DNA from: Lepus europaeus
Taxonomy: Eukaryota > Chordata > Mammalia > Lagomorpha > Leporidae
Direction: 5' to 3'
DNA: 64,000 nucleotides
NCBI RefSeq assembly: GCF_033115175.1
Contig: NC_084831.1
Coordinates: 11,318,540 to 11,382,539, forward strand
The notes beneath the pieces are model-generated. The model was not told the DNA's origin and did no database searches. It saw only the letters and a program-made list of their open reading frames with translations. Of this stretch, positions 22,377 through 32,775 are shown one piece after another. The position numbers were made by a program, and so were the translations under genes. Within the stretch, counting starts at the first letter, position 1. Each line of letters starts with the position of its first letter.

Positions 22377-22490
22377 TTCAGAAGCTCATGGAAAAGGTGT
22401 GTTAGGAAAAAACTGCAGAGAATTCAAAATTTTTGCACCAAACTGAGTCTAGTTTAACTGCATGCTTCCATGTACTTTGAGAAGAACCCT
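22377..22490 (+). mobile_element. MITE-like element, copy 1
   Basis: 'cagaagctcatggaaaaggt' at the left, 'aaaatttttgcaccaaactg' inside and 'gcttccatgtactttgagaa' at the right form imperfect terminal inverted repeats around an AT-rich core. Related copies lie near 31788 and, inverted, near 54695. I cannot name the family with certainty. Confidence 0.55.
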
Positions 22491-22760
22491 CATAAATACT
22501 GAATGCCCGGGGACAAGGGGACGGGCGTCTTACTCTGCTGATTCTTAAGTGGTTGAGAAAGACAAGTTTCATCTAGGTGTGCGAAAGGCAATGACAGAGC
22601 AAACGTGGGAAAATGCTGCCCATTGGGAAACCTGCAAAGAGCCCTTCAATTTAAGCGTGTCCATTTAAGCTTGGTGCAGCTGAACCTGCACCCTAATAGA
22701 AGAAGTAACTACAGACCCAAAGAGAGCCTTAAGATTCTAGGGAACGTTCTTTTTAGGAAA

Positions 22761-23030
22761 ATGCTTATTAATTTATTTTCGTCTATTTGGAAGGCCGAGA
22801 GAGAGACCTGCCGTCTGTTGGTGCGCTCCCCCGAGCCCACAACAGCCAGGGTGGGTCACACTGAAGGAAGCAGCCAGGAACTCCATGTGGGTCCCCTACC
22901 AGGTGGCAGAAACCCAAGCACTGGGCACCCTCAGGAGGCGGGAGGGAAGGGGAGGAGCCAGGGTGCAGGCTGGCAGTCTGGATCGGGAGTGCGGGTGTCC
23001 CAAGTAGCGGCCACAACACCCACCCCTACC
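22761..23030 (-). repeat. CSINE, old diverged copy
   Basis: The 'tattaatttattttcgtcta' tail complement and 'ggccacaacacccacccct' right end mark it. Confidence 0.72.
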
Positions 23031-23191
23031 CCTCGTACGGAACGTTCTAGCGCTCCATGCTAACACGTGGAGAACAACAAGCATCAGATGGATTCCTAGA
23101 GAAATGTGAACTGCCAGAGTTGTTCTCAAGAAGTAGAAAACCTGAGTAGTTACATAACTATTACAGAAATTGAATCAGTAATTTAAAATCT

Positions 23192-23532
23192 GGGGCCGGC
23201 CGGCACCGTGGCTCAACAGGCTAATCCTCCGCCTTGCGGCACTGGCACATCGGGTTCTAGTCCCGGTCGGGGCGCCGATCCTGTCCCGGTTGCCCCTCTT
23301 CCAGGCCAGCTCTCTGCTATGGCCAGGGAGTGCAGTGGAGGATGGCCCAAGTGCTTGGGCCCTGCACCCGCATTGGAGACCAGGAGAAGCACCTGGCTCC
23401 TGCCTTCGGATCAGCGCGATGCGCCGGCCGCAGCAGCCATTGGAGGGTGAACCAACGGCAAAGGAAGACCTTTCTCTCTGTCTCTCTCTCTCACTATCCA
23501 CTCTGCCTGTCAAAAAAAAAAAAAAAAAAAAA
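23192..23532 (+). repeat. CSINE, young subfamily
   Basis: 'ggggccggccggcaccgtgg' to 'ctgcctgtcaaaaaaaa'; the poly-A tail touches the start of the next older copy. Confidence 0.92.
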
Positions 23533-23534
23533 TC

Positions 23535-23875
23535 TGGGGCCAGTGCTGTGGCTCAGCTGGTTAAGACCCCGGCCCACAGTGCCGGCATCCCATAGAGGTG
23601 CTGGTTGAGTCCCAGCTGCTCCACTTCAATCCTGCTAACATACCTGGGAAAGCAGCGGAAGATGGTGCAAGGCTTGGGCCCTGCACCCACGTGAGAGATC
23701 CCGAAGAAGAAGCTCCTGGCTCCCGGCTTCAGTATTGGCCCAGCTCCAGCCATTGCAGCCATTTGGGGAGTGAACCAGCGGGTGGAAGACCTCTCTCTCT
23801 CTTTCTCTCTCCTCCTCCCTCCCTCTCCCTCTCTCTGTAACTCTGTCTTTCAAAGAAATAAAATAATAATAATTT
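23535..23875 (+). repeat. CSINE, older subfamily, full length
   Basis: The head 'tggggccagtgctgtggctc' and tail 'caaagaaataaaataataat' are intact. Confidence 0.88.
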
Positions 23876-24865
23876 AACATCTTCCCACTTGTTTCCGGCT
23901 CTGGATGGAGGAACTTCGCAGCAGACCAATCCTCCGCTATGGTCAGAACATTTGGGCGATTTGTGCACTGGGAAGCAAGACCTGGATTCCCAAAAATCCA
24001 AGCCTCTGGTTGCCCTGTGGGGCAGCAAGCCGGGTCGGGGAGGGCCCCAGGCTTGTCCTGACCAGAGGCGGCAGAGGGCAGAGTCCTGAGATCCGGGTGC
24101 GGGAGGAGGCAGCACCGCCCGCATGGGAAGGCAAGCATACGGCAGGCGCTGCAGGGCGGGCGGGCTCCCTGAGGCTTGTCTGGGCTACCGCGGGGACCCG
24201 CCCAGCGTGGGGACAGCCTCCCTTGTATCCACGCACCCCACAGCATCAGTGCCCCGGAGCGGGCAGAGAGGCCATGTCTGCAGCCTTGCAGGGGCCGGGT
24301 CTCTGTGCTGCCGCCAGAGCATCCCTGGAGGAAGTGTGGGAGTCGAGTCCAGTCTGCTAAGGTGACAGGCGTGGTCCCGGTGAGGCACGCGCTTGTCCCC
24401 GAGTGGAAACAGCCTCACCAGAAGAAAACAGGAACAGCTCTCCATGGACACTGACCGCCCCTGGGACCCGAATGCTGGAGTCTGGAGTCCATGACCAGAA
24501 CATAACTAACCACTAACCTTGAACCGACCCGGCGGTCTCCTGCGGAGGCCAGGGGCGGGGAGGGGCTGCCCGGCATGGAGCCCAGGGGCAGAGAGGGGCT
24601 GCCTGGCGTGGAGCCCACGGGCGGTCTCCCCGCGTGGCCTCTCTAGAGCATCCTCACTTGGTGGAGCGTTTGAGGCTTTCGCTGACCAACAAGGGGGAAA
24701 AAAAAAGCCACAGGAAACGGGCCGGGTCTTGTTCAGGGCGAAGGCGTTTGTGCTTCGGGTGGGGGCTTCCTCGAAGTGAGTTACACTGAGGAATGGGCAC
24801 GTGGGGCTTGGCGTCACTGCTTGTCAAGTTCATTTATGTTCTTTGGAGTTGTGTATATGTTTTTC
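23876..24865. other. SPATA21 intron stretch, nothing identified
   Basis: GC-rich sequence with weak internal similarity ('gagaggggctgcc' occurs twice near 24555-24605) and no supported gene. Confidence 0.5.
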
Positions 24866-25135
24866 ATTTTTATTTATATATCGTTGTTTATTTGGAAGGC
24901 AGAGAGACAGGAAACAGAGACAGAGACAGAGACAGATCTTATATCCGTTGGTTCACTCCTCAAAATACCTGCAACAGCCAGGGCTGGGCCATCCCACCCA
25001 CCCAGGTCTCCCACGGGGGTGACAGCGACCCAAGTGTCTGAGCCATCACCTGCTGTTTCCCAAAACAGGCACGAGCAGGAAGCTGGAACTGACCCCGGGC
25101 TGCCGGCGTCTGTGCCACGGGCCCGCCCTGCAGAG
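24866..25135 (-). repeat. CSINE, old diverged copy
   Basis: The tail complement 'tttatttatatatcgttgtt' and a (GAGACA)n run at 24915-24935 identify the 3' half; the head is weak. Confidence 0.7.
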
Positions 25136-25324
25136 CCGTGTGTGTTCTGAGTGACTCCCAGACGCTGGGAGGAACGCGGGTCTTGTGCCTGGGGTTGCTG
25201 CGCGGATGCTGTGTGCTGTAAGCGCCGTCATACGCCTGTGCCTTGCCCCACGTGGAAAACTGGAACCCAGCATAAGGGCGGGAGGCGCACAGCCGCGCGT
25301 GACACCGAGGGAAGGCCCTAGGGG

Positions 25325-25400
25325 CTGAGATCCGGTTCCTGTCTCCGGTTTACAGAGGAAGAAGCTGAGGCCCAGAGAGAAGCGAGGTTCCCCGGGGACG
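25325..25400 (-). repeat. MIR-like fragment
   Basis: 'ggtttacagaggaagaagct' followed by 'gaggcccagagagaagcgag' is the antisense MIR core. Confidence 0.5.
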
Positions 25401-25940
25401 AGGTGCCCGGGGACGGGGGAGAGGCCCAGGAGGAGCCCCTGCACCCTCCCCCTCCCTTGTGGTCCCACGGTTTCCAGGAGCCCAGCGCTGAGTGGCAGGT
25501 GTCCCGACGTATTCGTTTCAAAGACAGACGATGGGGCCCGAGGGGTCCTCTGAGGACAGGGCCGGACAGTGCCGCATGGAGTTCTGGCCCTGAGCCTGTG
25601 CCTCGGCCTCTGGCCCTGACCGTCCACGTCGTCCTGGCCACCCACCCCAGGGACACAGGGGCAGCCTCCAGCGGCTTCCTTTTTTGGAACTACTCTCTGG
25701 GTACTGCAGGGGGAATGACCGAGGTCATGTGTGACTCGGATCATCTGGCCTCCTGGATCCAGCCAGGCCTGAAGCGCTGGCTGGTTATTTGAGCCAATCG
25801 CTTCCCCTTTTGTGTAAGCCAGTTACGGAGGGTTCCTCACTCACAGCCTCGAGTCCTAAGTGCCAAGAGTCTTAGCCTCCAACACGCCGGATGCCACCTG
25901 CGTGCTCACAACCTCCTCCCAGCGAAGCCGCGCCACTCAC

Positions 25941-26058
25941 TTCGTGATCTCCTCTAAGGCCGCCTCCGGTAGGGCCAGCATCTCCACCAGCAGGGACAGG
26001 ATCTCAAAGAGCAGGGTGTGAGGGTTGGGCAGAGCCACGTCCGTCGGGGCATTCTGTT
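25941..26058 (-). CDS. SPATA21: SPATA21 coding exon 6
   Basis: The exon is 118 bp (residues 281-320) between 'cctgtgtccccag' and a GTGAGT donor. It encodes [20 protein letters not shown], then [18 protein letters not shown]. The long hydrophobic-acidic helix ([22 protein letters not shown]) directly follows the EF-hand and could pack against it. It starts by completing glutamate 281 (G|AA). Confidence 0.93.
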
Positions 26059-26162
26059 CTGGGGACACAGGACGGTGGCTGCCATTACCACTCGGTGCCC
26101 ACCCAGCGCCAAGCCCCACCTCCCGGCCCCTCCTCCAGCTCTGAGTGCCCAGGGCTGCTCAC

Positions 26163-26234
26163 CCACAGAGCAGAAGAAGCGCTTGGTGTCTGTCATCACG
26201 GCCAAGAAGTCTTTGAAGTCCACATGCCCGTCTC
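26163..26234 (-). CDS. SPATA21: SPATA21 coding exon 5 (EF-hand loop and exit helix)
   Basis: The exon is 72 bp (residues 257-281) between 'tcccctccccccacag' and a GTGAGC donor. It encodes [24 protein letters not shown]. Joined to the previous exon it forms the loop [12 protein letters not shown] at residues 254-265, with acidic ligands at loop positions 1, 3, 5, 9 and 12 and glycine at 6. Position 12 is aspartate where glutamate is usual. The exit helix is [15 protein letters not shown]. Confidence 0.94.
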
Positions 26235-26404
26235 CTGTGGGGGGAGGGGAGCGACAGGGTAGGTGGGGCCCTCTGGAGCGGGTCCAGGCACTGCAGCCCC
26301 GAACAGTCACTTTTCGGGTCTGATTATAAAAGGAACACATATCCAACGCAGAAAACATGGTGCACGGAGAGCAGATGTGAAAATTAAAAACCTGTGGCAC
26401 AAAG

Positions 26405-26520
26405 CACTAGGACTTGAGTCCTAGCTCAGCGCAGCCCAGGCCCAGCTGATGGGCATTTGGGGAGAGACTAGGGGGTAAGGTCTCTCTCTCTCTCAAATAA
26501 ATTTTATTTTTAAATTTTAA
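26405..26520 (+). repeat. CSINE, 3' and body fragment
   Basis: 'gacttgagtcctagctcagc' jumps to 'gatgggcatttggggagaga' and 'ctcaaataaattttattttt'; the middle third is deleted. Confidence 0.7.
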
Positions 26521-26589
26521 ATAGGTCCATAGCCGATATTCAAATTACTGAATGAGTGGGTGGTCTGCAGTCCTCAAAGCTGCCACGTG

Positions 26590-26680
26590 GGGGCGCTCAG
26601 TACCCTTGTCCCCACTTCACAGATGCGGCCTGAGGCAGGAAGGAGAGGCGGCTCTGGTAGGGGCAGGCGAGGGCAGAGCT
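26590..26680 (-). repeat. MIR-like fragment
   Basis: 'ccccacttcacagatgcggc' with 'ctgaggcaggaagg' is the antisense MIR core. Confidence 0.45.
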
Positions 26681-27084
26681 GGGGTCACCCGCGTGTGCAG
26701 GAGGATTTGCGCTGTGCAGTGACGCCGGGGACAGAGTCATGGCACCAGGTGATCAGGGGTCCCCATGCCGTCCACGCGTTCCCTGCACACCAGGCAGGAT
26801 TCCCCGCCCAGCACTGTGCAGGAATGCCCTTGTCCCTGCCTTGCCTAACTCCTGCGTAAGCTTTCACACCTTAGCATCACCTCCTCCAGGAAGCCTTCCT
26901 GAGTCTCTCCTCCCTCCACGCTGCTTCTGTCAGTGCCTCCCTGGGTCGCCCTTGCCCGACGGCAGGGACCCCCTGTGAGCAGGGTCTCCTGGGCCTGACA
27001 GCTCTCTTTGCCCTGCCCTCACAGGGACACCAGGAGGCTTTCAGTTAATTTTATTTACTGGATGAGTTGCAGCAGCAGCTGATG

Positions 27085-27235
27085 TCTCCTGGCATGGGTG
27101 CTGTGCTGGGTGCTGCGCCTGGATTATCTCCTGGCATCTTCACAGTAGCCTGGTACTGTACAAACCCATTCTACAGATGGAGAAACTGAGGCTTCATGAA
27201 CTCCAGGCACTTGTCCTGAGCCATGCAGCGGGGAA
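27085..27235 (-). repeat. MIR element
   Basis: 'ctgcgcctggattatctcct', 'cattctacagatggagaaac' and 'tgaggcttcatgaactccag' form a clear antisense MIR. Confidence 0.7.
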
Positions 27236-27482
27236 AATGGGCAGCCAAGTGCATCTGATGAGGCGGGAGTGAGAGCCCAGCGGTCAGCCCAGCGGTCAGC
27301 GTCTCTCAGAGCACAGATAGCCTGGGGCCAGGAGGCTGGGCCGTGGCCACCTCTGCTCCCTAGAAGCTGGCACTGGATAGGGGCTCAGGGAGCATTCACT
27401 CCCAGAACTTGGGCCTGCGACATAATCTCGGGGAGTCAGTGTAGGATGGGATCCTAATTATACAACGATTAAGAATTTCTAG

Positions 27483-27739
27483 GCTGGGGCTGGTGCTGTG
27501 GCATTGTGGGTAAAGCCGCCGCCTGCAGTGCCGGCATCCCATGAGCACCAGTTCGAGTCCTTGGGCACCTGAACCTGTGTGGGACACCCGGAAGAAGCTC
27601 CTGGCTTCAAATCGACACAGCTCTGGCCATTGTGACCATCTGGGGAGTGAACCAGCGGATGGAGGACCTCATGCTCTCTCTCTCTCTCTCTCTGCCTTCT
27701 GCCTTTCAAATGCATAAATAAATATTTTAAAAATTAACA
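27483..27739 (+). repeat. CSINE, older subfamily, internally deleted
   Basis: The head 'ggctggggctggtgctgtgg' is normal, but after 'agttcgagtcc' the copy jumps straight to 'ttgggcacctgaacctgtgt', losing about 80 bases. Confidence 0.85.
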
Positions 27740-27864
27740 GAATTTCTGTGCTGTGCCAGCAGAGCGCTAAACCAGACCCAGGTCCTTCCAGCACAGGGTC
27801 TCACGACCTCCCTGGTGTCTGCCAGGGAAGCCCCGGCCTGGGGTGGGAGCGGCCCCCCCCTCAC

Positions 27865-28002
27865 CGTCGACATCGGCGCTCATCAGCGCGTCCTCCACCT
27901 GGGCTGGGGTCAGGGAGAAGCCCACCAGGAGCAGGATGTTCTTCAGGCTCTGCGCATCCACCTCGCCCGGGCCATTGAACATCTCGAAGTAGCTGCGGAA
28001 AG
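27865..28002 (-). CDS. SPATA21: SPATA21 coding exon 4 (degenerate EF-hand and entry helix)
   Basis: The exon is 138 bp (residues 211-257) between 'cgcctcccgcag' and a GTGAGG donor. It encodes [40 protein letters not shown] and SADVD. The helix-loop-helix around residues 212-239 has EF-hand geometry (FEMF[13 protein letters not shown]), but the loop [10 protein letters not shown] lacks most acidic ligands and probably does not bind calcium. The second helix, [10 protein letters not shown], enters the better-preserved loop shared with exon 5. Confidence 0.94.
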
Positions 28003-28114
28003 CTGCGGGAGGCGGGCCTACGTGGGCAGGGAGTCCTTCCCCCACCCCCATTCATTCCAGCCCCTCCACCGCCTCCCGCCCAGCCTCCTCCAAAGATAAC
28101 TAAGCTAAGAGTGT

Positions 28115-28397
28115 AGAGGCTGCCGTTGGGGCTAAGCAAGTTAAGGCATCCCATATGGGTGCTGGTTCGAGTCCCGGCTGCTCCACTTCTGATCCAGTTC
28201 CCTGCTAATGCACCTTGGAAAGCAGCAGGAGATGGCTCATGTGCTGGGGTCCCTGCACCCACGTGGGAGGGCAGGATGGAGTTCCAGGCTCCTGGCTTTG
28301 GCCTGGCCCAGCTCTGGATGTTGTGGCCATTTGGGGAGTGAACCAGCAGATCGAAATTCTCTCTCTCTACCTTTCAAATAAAGTAAATAAATAAAAT
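28115..28397 (+). repeat. CSINE, older subfamily, head shortened
   Basis: 'tgccgttggggctaagcaag' skips part of the head; 'caaataaagtaaataaataa' is the tail. Confidence 0.82.
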
Positions 28398-28561
28398 CAA
28401 TTCCATAAAAGAGGAATGGAGGGACATGGTGCCCTGGGACTCACTCTGTTCTCCCAGACCAGGCGCAGGTGGGATATGAGCTGAGCTCATCTGTAGCCTC
28501 CATTGGCACCAGGAGTCCCCCCACTGCAGGGCACCCTGCATGTGCCAGGCCCTGGGCTAAG

Positions 28562-28905
28562 TTTTTTTTTTTTTTTCTTTAAAGATTGATTGATTGATTT
28601 GAAAGGCAGAGTTACAGACAGAGAGAGGGAGAGACAGAGAGAAAGGTCTTTCGTCTGCTGGTTCACTCCCTAAATGGCCACAATGGCTGGAGCTGGGCCG
28701 ATCCAAAGCCAGGAGCCAGGAGCTTTTTCTGGGTCTCCCACATTGGTGCAGGGGCACTAGGACTTGGGCCAGCTTCTACTGCTTTCCCAGGCCATAGCAG
28801 GGAGCTGGATCGGAAGTGGAGCAGCCGGGACTCGAACCGGTGCCTACATGGGATGCCGGCACTGCAAGTGGAGGCTCAGCCCACTGCACCGCAGGGTGGC
28901 CCTGG
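28562..28905 (-). repeat. CSINE, older subfamily, full length
   Basis: A 14-T run, 'aaagattgattgattgattt' and a head ending at 28905 define it. It interrupts a MIR-like sequence: 'ccctgggctaag' occurs on both sides (28550-28561 and 28901-28912), a good 12-bp target-site duplication candidate. Confidence 0.9.
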
Positions 28906-28914
28906 GCTAAGCTC

Positions 28915-29020
28915 TTTGGAGCCCTGCTCTTGTTCAGTTCTTTCAGCGTCCTCTGAAGAGCAGAATGCTTATTCCCCTCGGTAAAGATGGGGAAACGGGT
29001 CACAGGGTAGGTGACCAGAC
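28915..29020 (-). repeat. MIR-like fragment
   Basis: 'cttattcccctcggtaaaga' and 'tggggaaacgggtcacaggg' resemble the antisense MIR core, continuing past the SINE insertion. Confidence 0.5.
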
Positions 29021-29204
29021 AGCTTTTTCCAAGTCTGTCCCTTGTCCTTGGTGTCTACAGCCACTTATCTGGGCCAGAGCAGAGGACAGGCAGAGTGGCA
29101 CCAGCTCACCCAAAGCCGTGCCCTAGTCTAGCGCGCGTGCTGGCTTTCTCAGCCCACGGTGAGACCGGACTGCCAGCGGCTCTGCTGGTTAGTAAGCTGG
29201 GTGG

Positions 29205-29600
29205 CCCCTGTGGGCTGGACTGTGTTCCCCCGAATTGTCATGTTGCAGCCCTGGCCCCCAGGGCCTCAGGATGGGGCTGAGTCTGGGGACAGGGCCTTTA
29301 CAGAGGCGCTGAGGGTGTTGCAGCCCTGGCCCCCAGGGCCTCAGGATGGGGCTGAGTCTGGGGACAGGGCCTTTACAGAGGCGCTGAGGGTGTGAGGCCG
29401 TTAGCGCGGCGCTCAGGCGCTCGTCCCGTCTGGCTGCTTTCCTGTGAGAAAAGGCCACCTGGCCAGAGGCAGGGCCGGGCTTGGCCAGGATGTGCGTGCG
29501 TGCGGGGACGGCCGGGTGGGGACACAGCAGGCCAAGGAGGGGCCTCTGGGGAAACCGGCCCCGCTCCATCGCCTCCAGCACTGTGAGAAAACAGGGGTCA
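29205..29600 (+). repeat. Ancient interspersed repeat, family not named
   Basis: 'ggactgtgttcccccgaatt', 'acagggcctttacagaggcg' and 'cctccagcactgtgagaaaa' recall the start, middle and end of an old mammalian element. It contains the 75-bp duplication. Confidence 0.45.
29241..29390 (+). repeat. Perfect 75-bp tandem duplication
   Basis: Copy 1 (29241-29315) and copy 2 (29316-29390) are identical by eye. Both begin 'tgttgcagccctggccccca'. It is non-coding and lies in a SPATA21 intron. Confidence 0.95.
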
Positions 29601-30572
29601 GTGCGCGTCATTCAGCCGCCCGGTGAGCGGCACTGGGTGATGGCGGCCGGGCTGATCCAGAGCCAGGGGCCAGGCGCCTCGGTTTCCCTGTCTGTACTGA
29701 CCACCGGACGCAATTCACAGCACACGACAGACGCTGTTAAGTCTGCAAGTCTCAGACAAACAGGCGGGGCGGGGCTGAGGGTCCGGGGAGGAGGGGCCCT
29801 GCCAGGGGCTGGCGCTGTCCAAAAGGGAGAACCGGAAGAGCTCCCAGAAGCCGTGGGGGAGGGCAGGCAGCTCCTTCCTCCCCAGACAGGAACTGAGGTC
29901 GGGGCGGGGACCCTGAGACTGAGCCCACTGGTGTGCTTTTCATCAGTGGCTCGTGGGGTCGGGCCGCGCCCCCTTCCCCCTGCAGAATAGCCAGGGGGGT
30001 TAACACCAAAAGCAGTGAAGTTCAAGGTCGGGGCCCAGGGAGCCCCTGAGCCTTCAGGGAAGGCAGAGGAAGAGGCTGCTCTTTGCAGGGCAGTGGGGAT
30101 GGGAGGAGGCACACCCATTGCGTTAGGGAGGTGGGGTCAGAGGGCACTGCATTTCACACGTGGTCGTGCTCAGGATTTGTGGTTTTGGGGTGGGCATGAG
30201 GTGCAGTGGGAGTGGGAGCTGTAAGATGGGGGCCCTGGTGCCCTTCCAAGATGCCTCTCAGCAGGCCCAACAGAGCAGGCGTGGGTTGGGGGCCAGAAAC
30301 ACCTCTGAAACCCACACTCCTTTCCAGGACTTCCCTCGCCCCGAGAGGCAGCCCCGCACCTGGGGGAGTCCTGGACCTCAAGTCGGGGGGCTAGCTAGCG
30401 TTAACACCCCACCCTCCATGGCTCCTGAGCTCGGTGCACCCCCTCCCCTGCAGTAAGTCCCCTTGGTCCAGTGCACAGGGCCACGGTGGTCGGCAGGGCA
30501 GCGGTGTCGCCTGGCGGGACATCATCCCACCACGCCTGCAACCAGGGCCCTGCGTGAGCCGGCTGCCCTCAC
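29601..30572. other. SPATA21 intron 3 stretch, nothing identified
   Basis: GC-rich single-copy-looking DNA without young repeats. No exon with matching phase was found. Confidence 0.5.
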
Positions 30573-30661
30573 CTTCCTCCTGCCGCAGGGTGAGGCGCTC
30601 CTCGGCCCGCTCCTCCCAGCTCTGACACAGCTTCCGGAGGCTGTGGTCTTCCGGCTCCTGC
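30573..30661 (-). CDS. SPATA21: SPATA21 coding exon 3
   Basis: The exon is 89 bp (residues 181-211) between a TGCAG acceptor and a GTGAGG donor. It completes arginine 181 and encodes QEPEDHSLRKLCQSWEERAE and ERLTLRQEE plus one base. It is a strongly charged helix leading into the EF-hand region, probably a short coiled coil. The following codon is split G|CT (Ala211). Confidence 0.92.
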
Positions 30662-31030
30662 CTGCAGGGACAAAGCCGGCCCGGGGCCACATCCAGCCCA
30701 CCCTGCCCGCAGCTGCCACTGGGGTCTGGCGGAGGCAAGGGGAGGCCAGGAATGGCCCTGGGGGAGGCCTGATGGGGAGGTCAGGACAGGAAGAGGGAGA
30801 CCCAGAGGAGGGGGGAGCCCTTTCGTGGCGCGCGCGCGGGGGGGGGCAGTTGTAAAGGGGCCAGAAACGGGAGAGGGGGCAGAGCGAGACCTGGGAGGTA
30901 CAGAACTGGGAGATACAGGGCAAGACGGAGGGAACAGGCAGCAGTAGGGACAGGGACAGAGAAGCGGAGGCAGGGACCTGCATCCAGGACCAGGCTCTGC
31001 TGGGAGCCCTGGGTGGGGGTGGGGCCCTAC

Positions 31031-31443
31031 CGTGCCCTGCAGCTGCTCAGGGTCCGCTCGCAGCCCCCGTGCAGGAGCTCCGTCCTCCTCCATGGCGCCC
31101 GCACTGCAGCCACTGGAGCACCCACGGGGGCAGGGCCAGGCCCAGGGGTCAGCGACCGAGTCCACGGAGAGGCAGTGGCGGGAGCTGAGGCGGGTGTCTG
31201 GGGCAGGGGCAGGGGCAGGCTTGGGGCTGAGATGGGCACGGGGGTGGGGGTCCTGGGGAGCTTCCGGCCCGGCGGGGCCTGGGCCCTCGAGGCTCTCCGG
31301 TGGGCGGCCTCCTCCTCCTCCCCCACTGCCAGCAAGCATTTCATGAAGCCCTGGCGAGGGGGTTCGGGGCCCTGGGCCCCTGCAGACTCCTCAGGCTGGT
31401 TCTGCGCGCGGTCTGGCTCCCGCCTCTCTTCCATGTCCCTCAT
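31031..31443 (-). CDS. SPATA21: SPATA21 coding exon 2 (proline-rich region)
   Basis: The largest exon, 413 bp (residues 44-181), follows 'ctctatgtccccacag' and ends at a GTAGGG donor. It opens MRDMEERREPDRAQNQPEES and contains the conserved island RQGFMKCLL (73-81), a run of glutamates (85-88) and a low-complexity P/S/T/A tract (about 106-153) such as PRTPTPVPISAPSLP. It ends RRTELLHGGCERTLSSCRA. The open frame continues upstream of 31443, but the acceptor and phase-0 join to exon 1 favour the splice. The first codon is ATG, so an alternative start here cannot be excluded. Confidence 0.88.
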
Positions 31444-31787
31444 CTGTGGGGACATAGAGGGCATCTGGGAGGCCTCCAGCCTACCAGACAGTCCCACAAG
31501 CTCCTCCCTGCCGCCACTTCTCGGGGTTCCAGAACTGCCTTCTGTCTGAGCCCCCACTAGCTCCTGCCTCGGGTCCCACTAGCTCCTGCTTCGGGTCCTC
31601 CCAGCGCCACCTGCCACCGCCCGGCCCCGCGGGCTGTGGTCTTAATGAGCGACTGCTGGTCCAACCAACTGGTTGCTTTCCTTCACTTGCAACCATAACC
31701 ACTGCGGGGACCCTGCCCGCACCTGCTGTTTGCCCGTCTAACGGGTGCTAGGACCTCCTCCACCTCTGTCATCCAGACACGGGGTCT
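31444..31787. other. SPATA21 intron 1 stretch
   Basis: Contains the polypyrimidine tract and acceptor for exon 2; nothing else identified. Confidence 0.55.
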
Positions 31788-31890
31788 TCAAAAAGCTCAT
31801 GGAAAATGTGGGATATGGAAAAGCTATGCACGTGTTGCAAGACGTTTCACACCAGAGTCTAGTCTAACCTTTCCATGAAATTTTTGCAAT
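31788..31890 (+). mobile_element. MITE-like element, copy 2
   Basis: 'cttcaaaaagctcatggaaa' at the left and 'cctttccatgaaatttttgc' at the right form an imperfect inverted pair. The internal 'gagtctagtctaac' matches copy 1. Confidence 0.55.
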
Positions 31891-32054
31891 GCCCTCACAC
31901 GCCCAGTAGCCAGCTCGTGGTAGGGACTCGGTCAGTTCCTTCTCAGCCACACCCTGCATCTCTTCCCTCCCTTGGAGGGGGGTGGGCTGTCCACCGCCCA
32001 CCTCTGACAAGGCCAGGCCCCAGGGGTTCCCGGTTTTCATCTTGCAAAACTCAA

Positions 32055-32392
32055 ACTCTGTACCCATTGAACGGTAGCCGCTGCCGCCCCACCTACAACC
32101 TCTGGCGACCCCGTTCTACTCTGTCTGAGATTCCGACTGGGTCTGTCCCCAAGAGCAGTCACACGCGCTTGACTCCAGTGTCTCCAGCGTCTCAGGGGTC
32201 ACTCATGCAGTAGCGTGTATCGGAATCCCCTTCCTTTTTAACGCTAAGATTTCATTGCCAACGCAGACCACGCTGTGTTGACCCACCTGGGTGGCGGCTG
32301 TATTTTTGGCTATTCTGACTGATGAGAACCCTGCTGTAGGTGCTGCTGGGTACACCCAGAAGTGGACTTGCTGGGTCACGGACAAGTTCTAT

Positions 32393-32394
<2 letters not shown>
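32055..32394 (-). mobile_element. L1 fragment, antisense, left segment
   Basis: 'ctgtacccattgaacggtag', 'tggctattctgactgatgag' and 'acacccagaagtggacttgc' follow the reverse strand of mammalian L1 3' regions. It is interrupted by two SINEs and resumes at 33057. Confidence 0.75.
32381..32394. repeat. Target-site duplication, left copy (14 bp)
   Basis: GACAAGTTCTATTT is repeated exactly at 32761-32774 on the other side of the young SINE. Confidence 0.92.
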
Positions 32395-32427
<33 letters not shown>

Positions 32428-32760
32428 TTTTTTTGACAGGCAGAGTGGACAGTAGAGGGAGACAGAGAGAAAGGTCTTCCTTTTGCCGTTGGTTCACCCT
32501 CCAATGGCCGCCGCGGTGGGTGCGCTGCGGCCGGCGCACCGCGCTGATCCGAAGCCAGGAGCCAGGTGCTTCTCCTGGTCTCCCATGGGGTGCAGGGCCC
32601 AAGCACTTGGGCCATCCTCCACTGCACTCCCTGGCCACAGCAGAGAGCTGGACTGGAAGAGGGGCAACTGGGACAGAATCCGGCACCCCGAACGGGACTA
32701 GAACCCAGTGTGCCGGCGCCGCAAGGCGGAGGATTAGCCTGTTAAGCTACGGCGCCGGCT
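32395..32760 (-). repeat. CSINE, young subfamily, with perfect TSD
   Basis: A (TTTA)n tail complement, 'tttgacaggcagagtggaca' and a complete head 'ctacggcgccggct' are flanked by the 14-bp duplication. The copy looks recent. Confidence 0.95.
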
Positions 32761-32774
32761 GACAAGTTCTATTT
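32761..32774. repeat. Target-site duplication, right copy (14 bp)
   Basis: Exact repeat of 32381-32394. Confidence 0.92.
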
Positions 32775-32775
32775 T

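Noticed and set aside
31443-31557. Upstream ATG extension of SPATA21 exon 2 (starting near 31557)
   Set aside because: A good polypyrimidine tract and AG at 31444-31445 and the phase-0 match to an upstream exon with a recognisable MDTRNT start explain the 5' end better.
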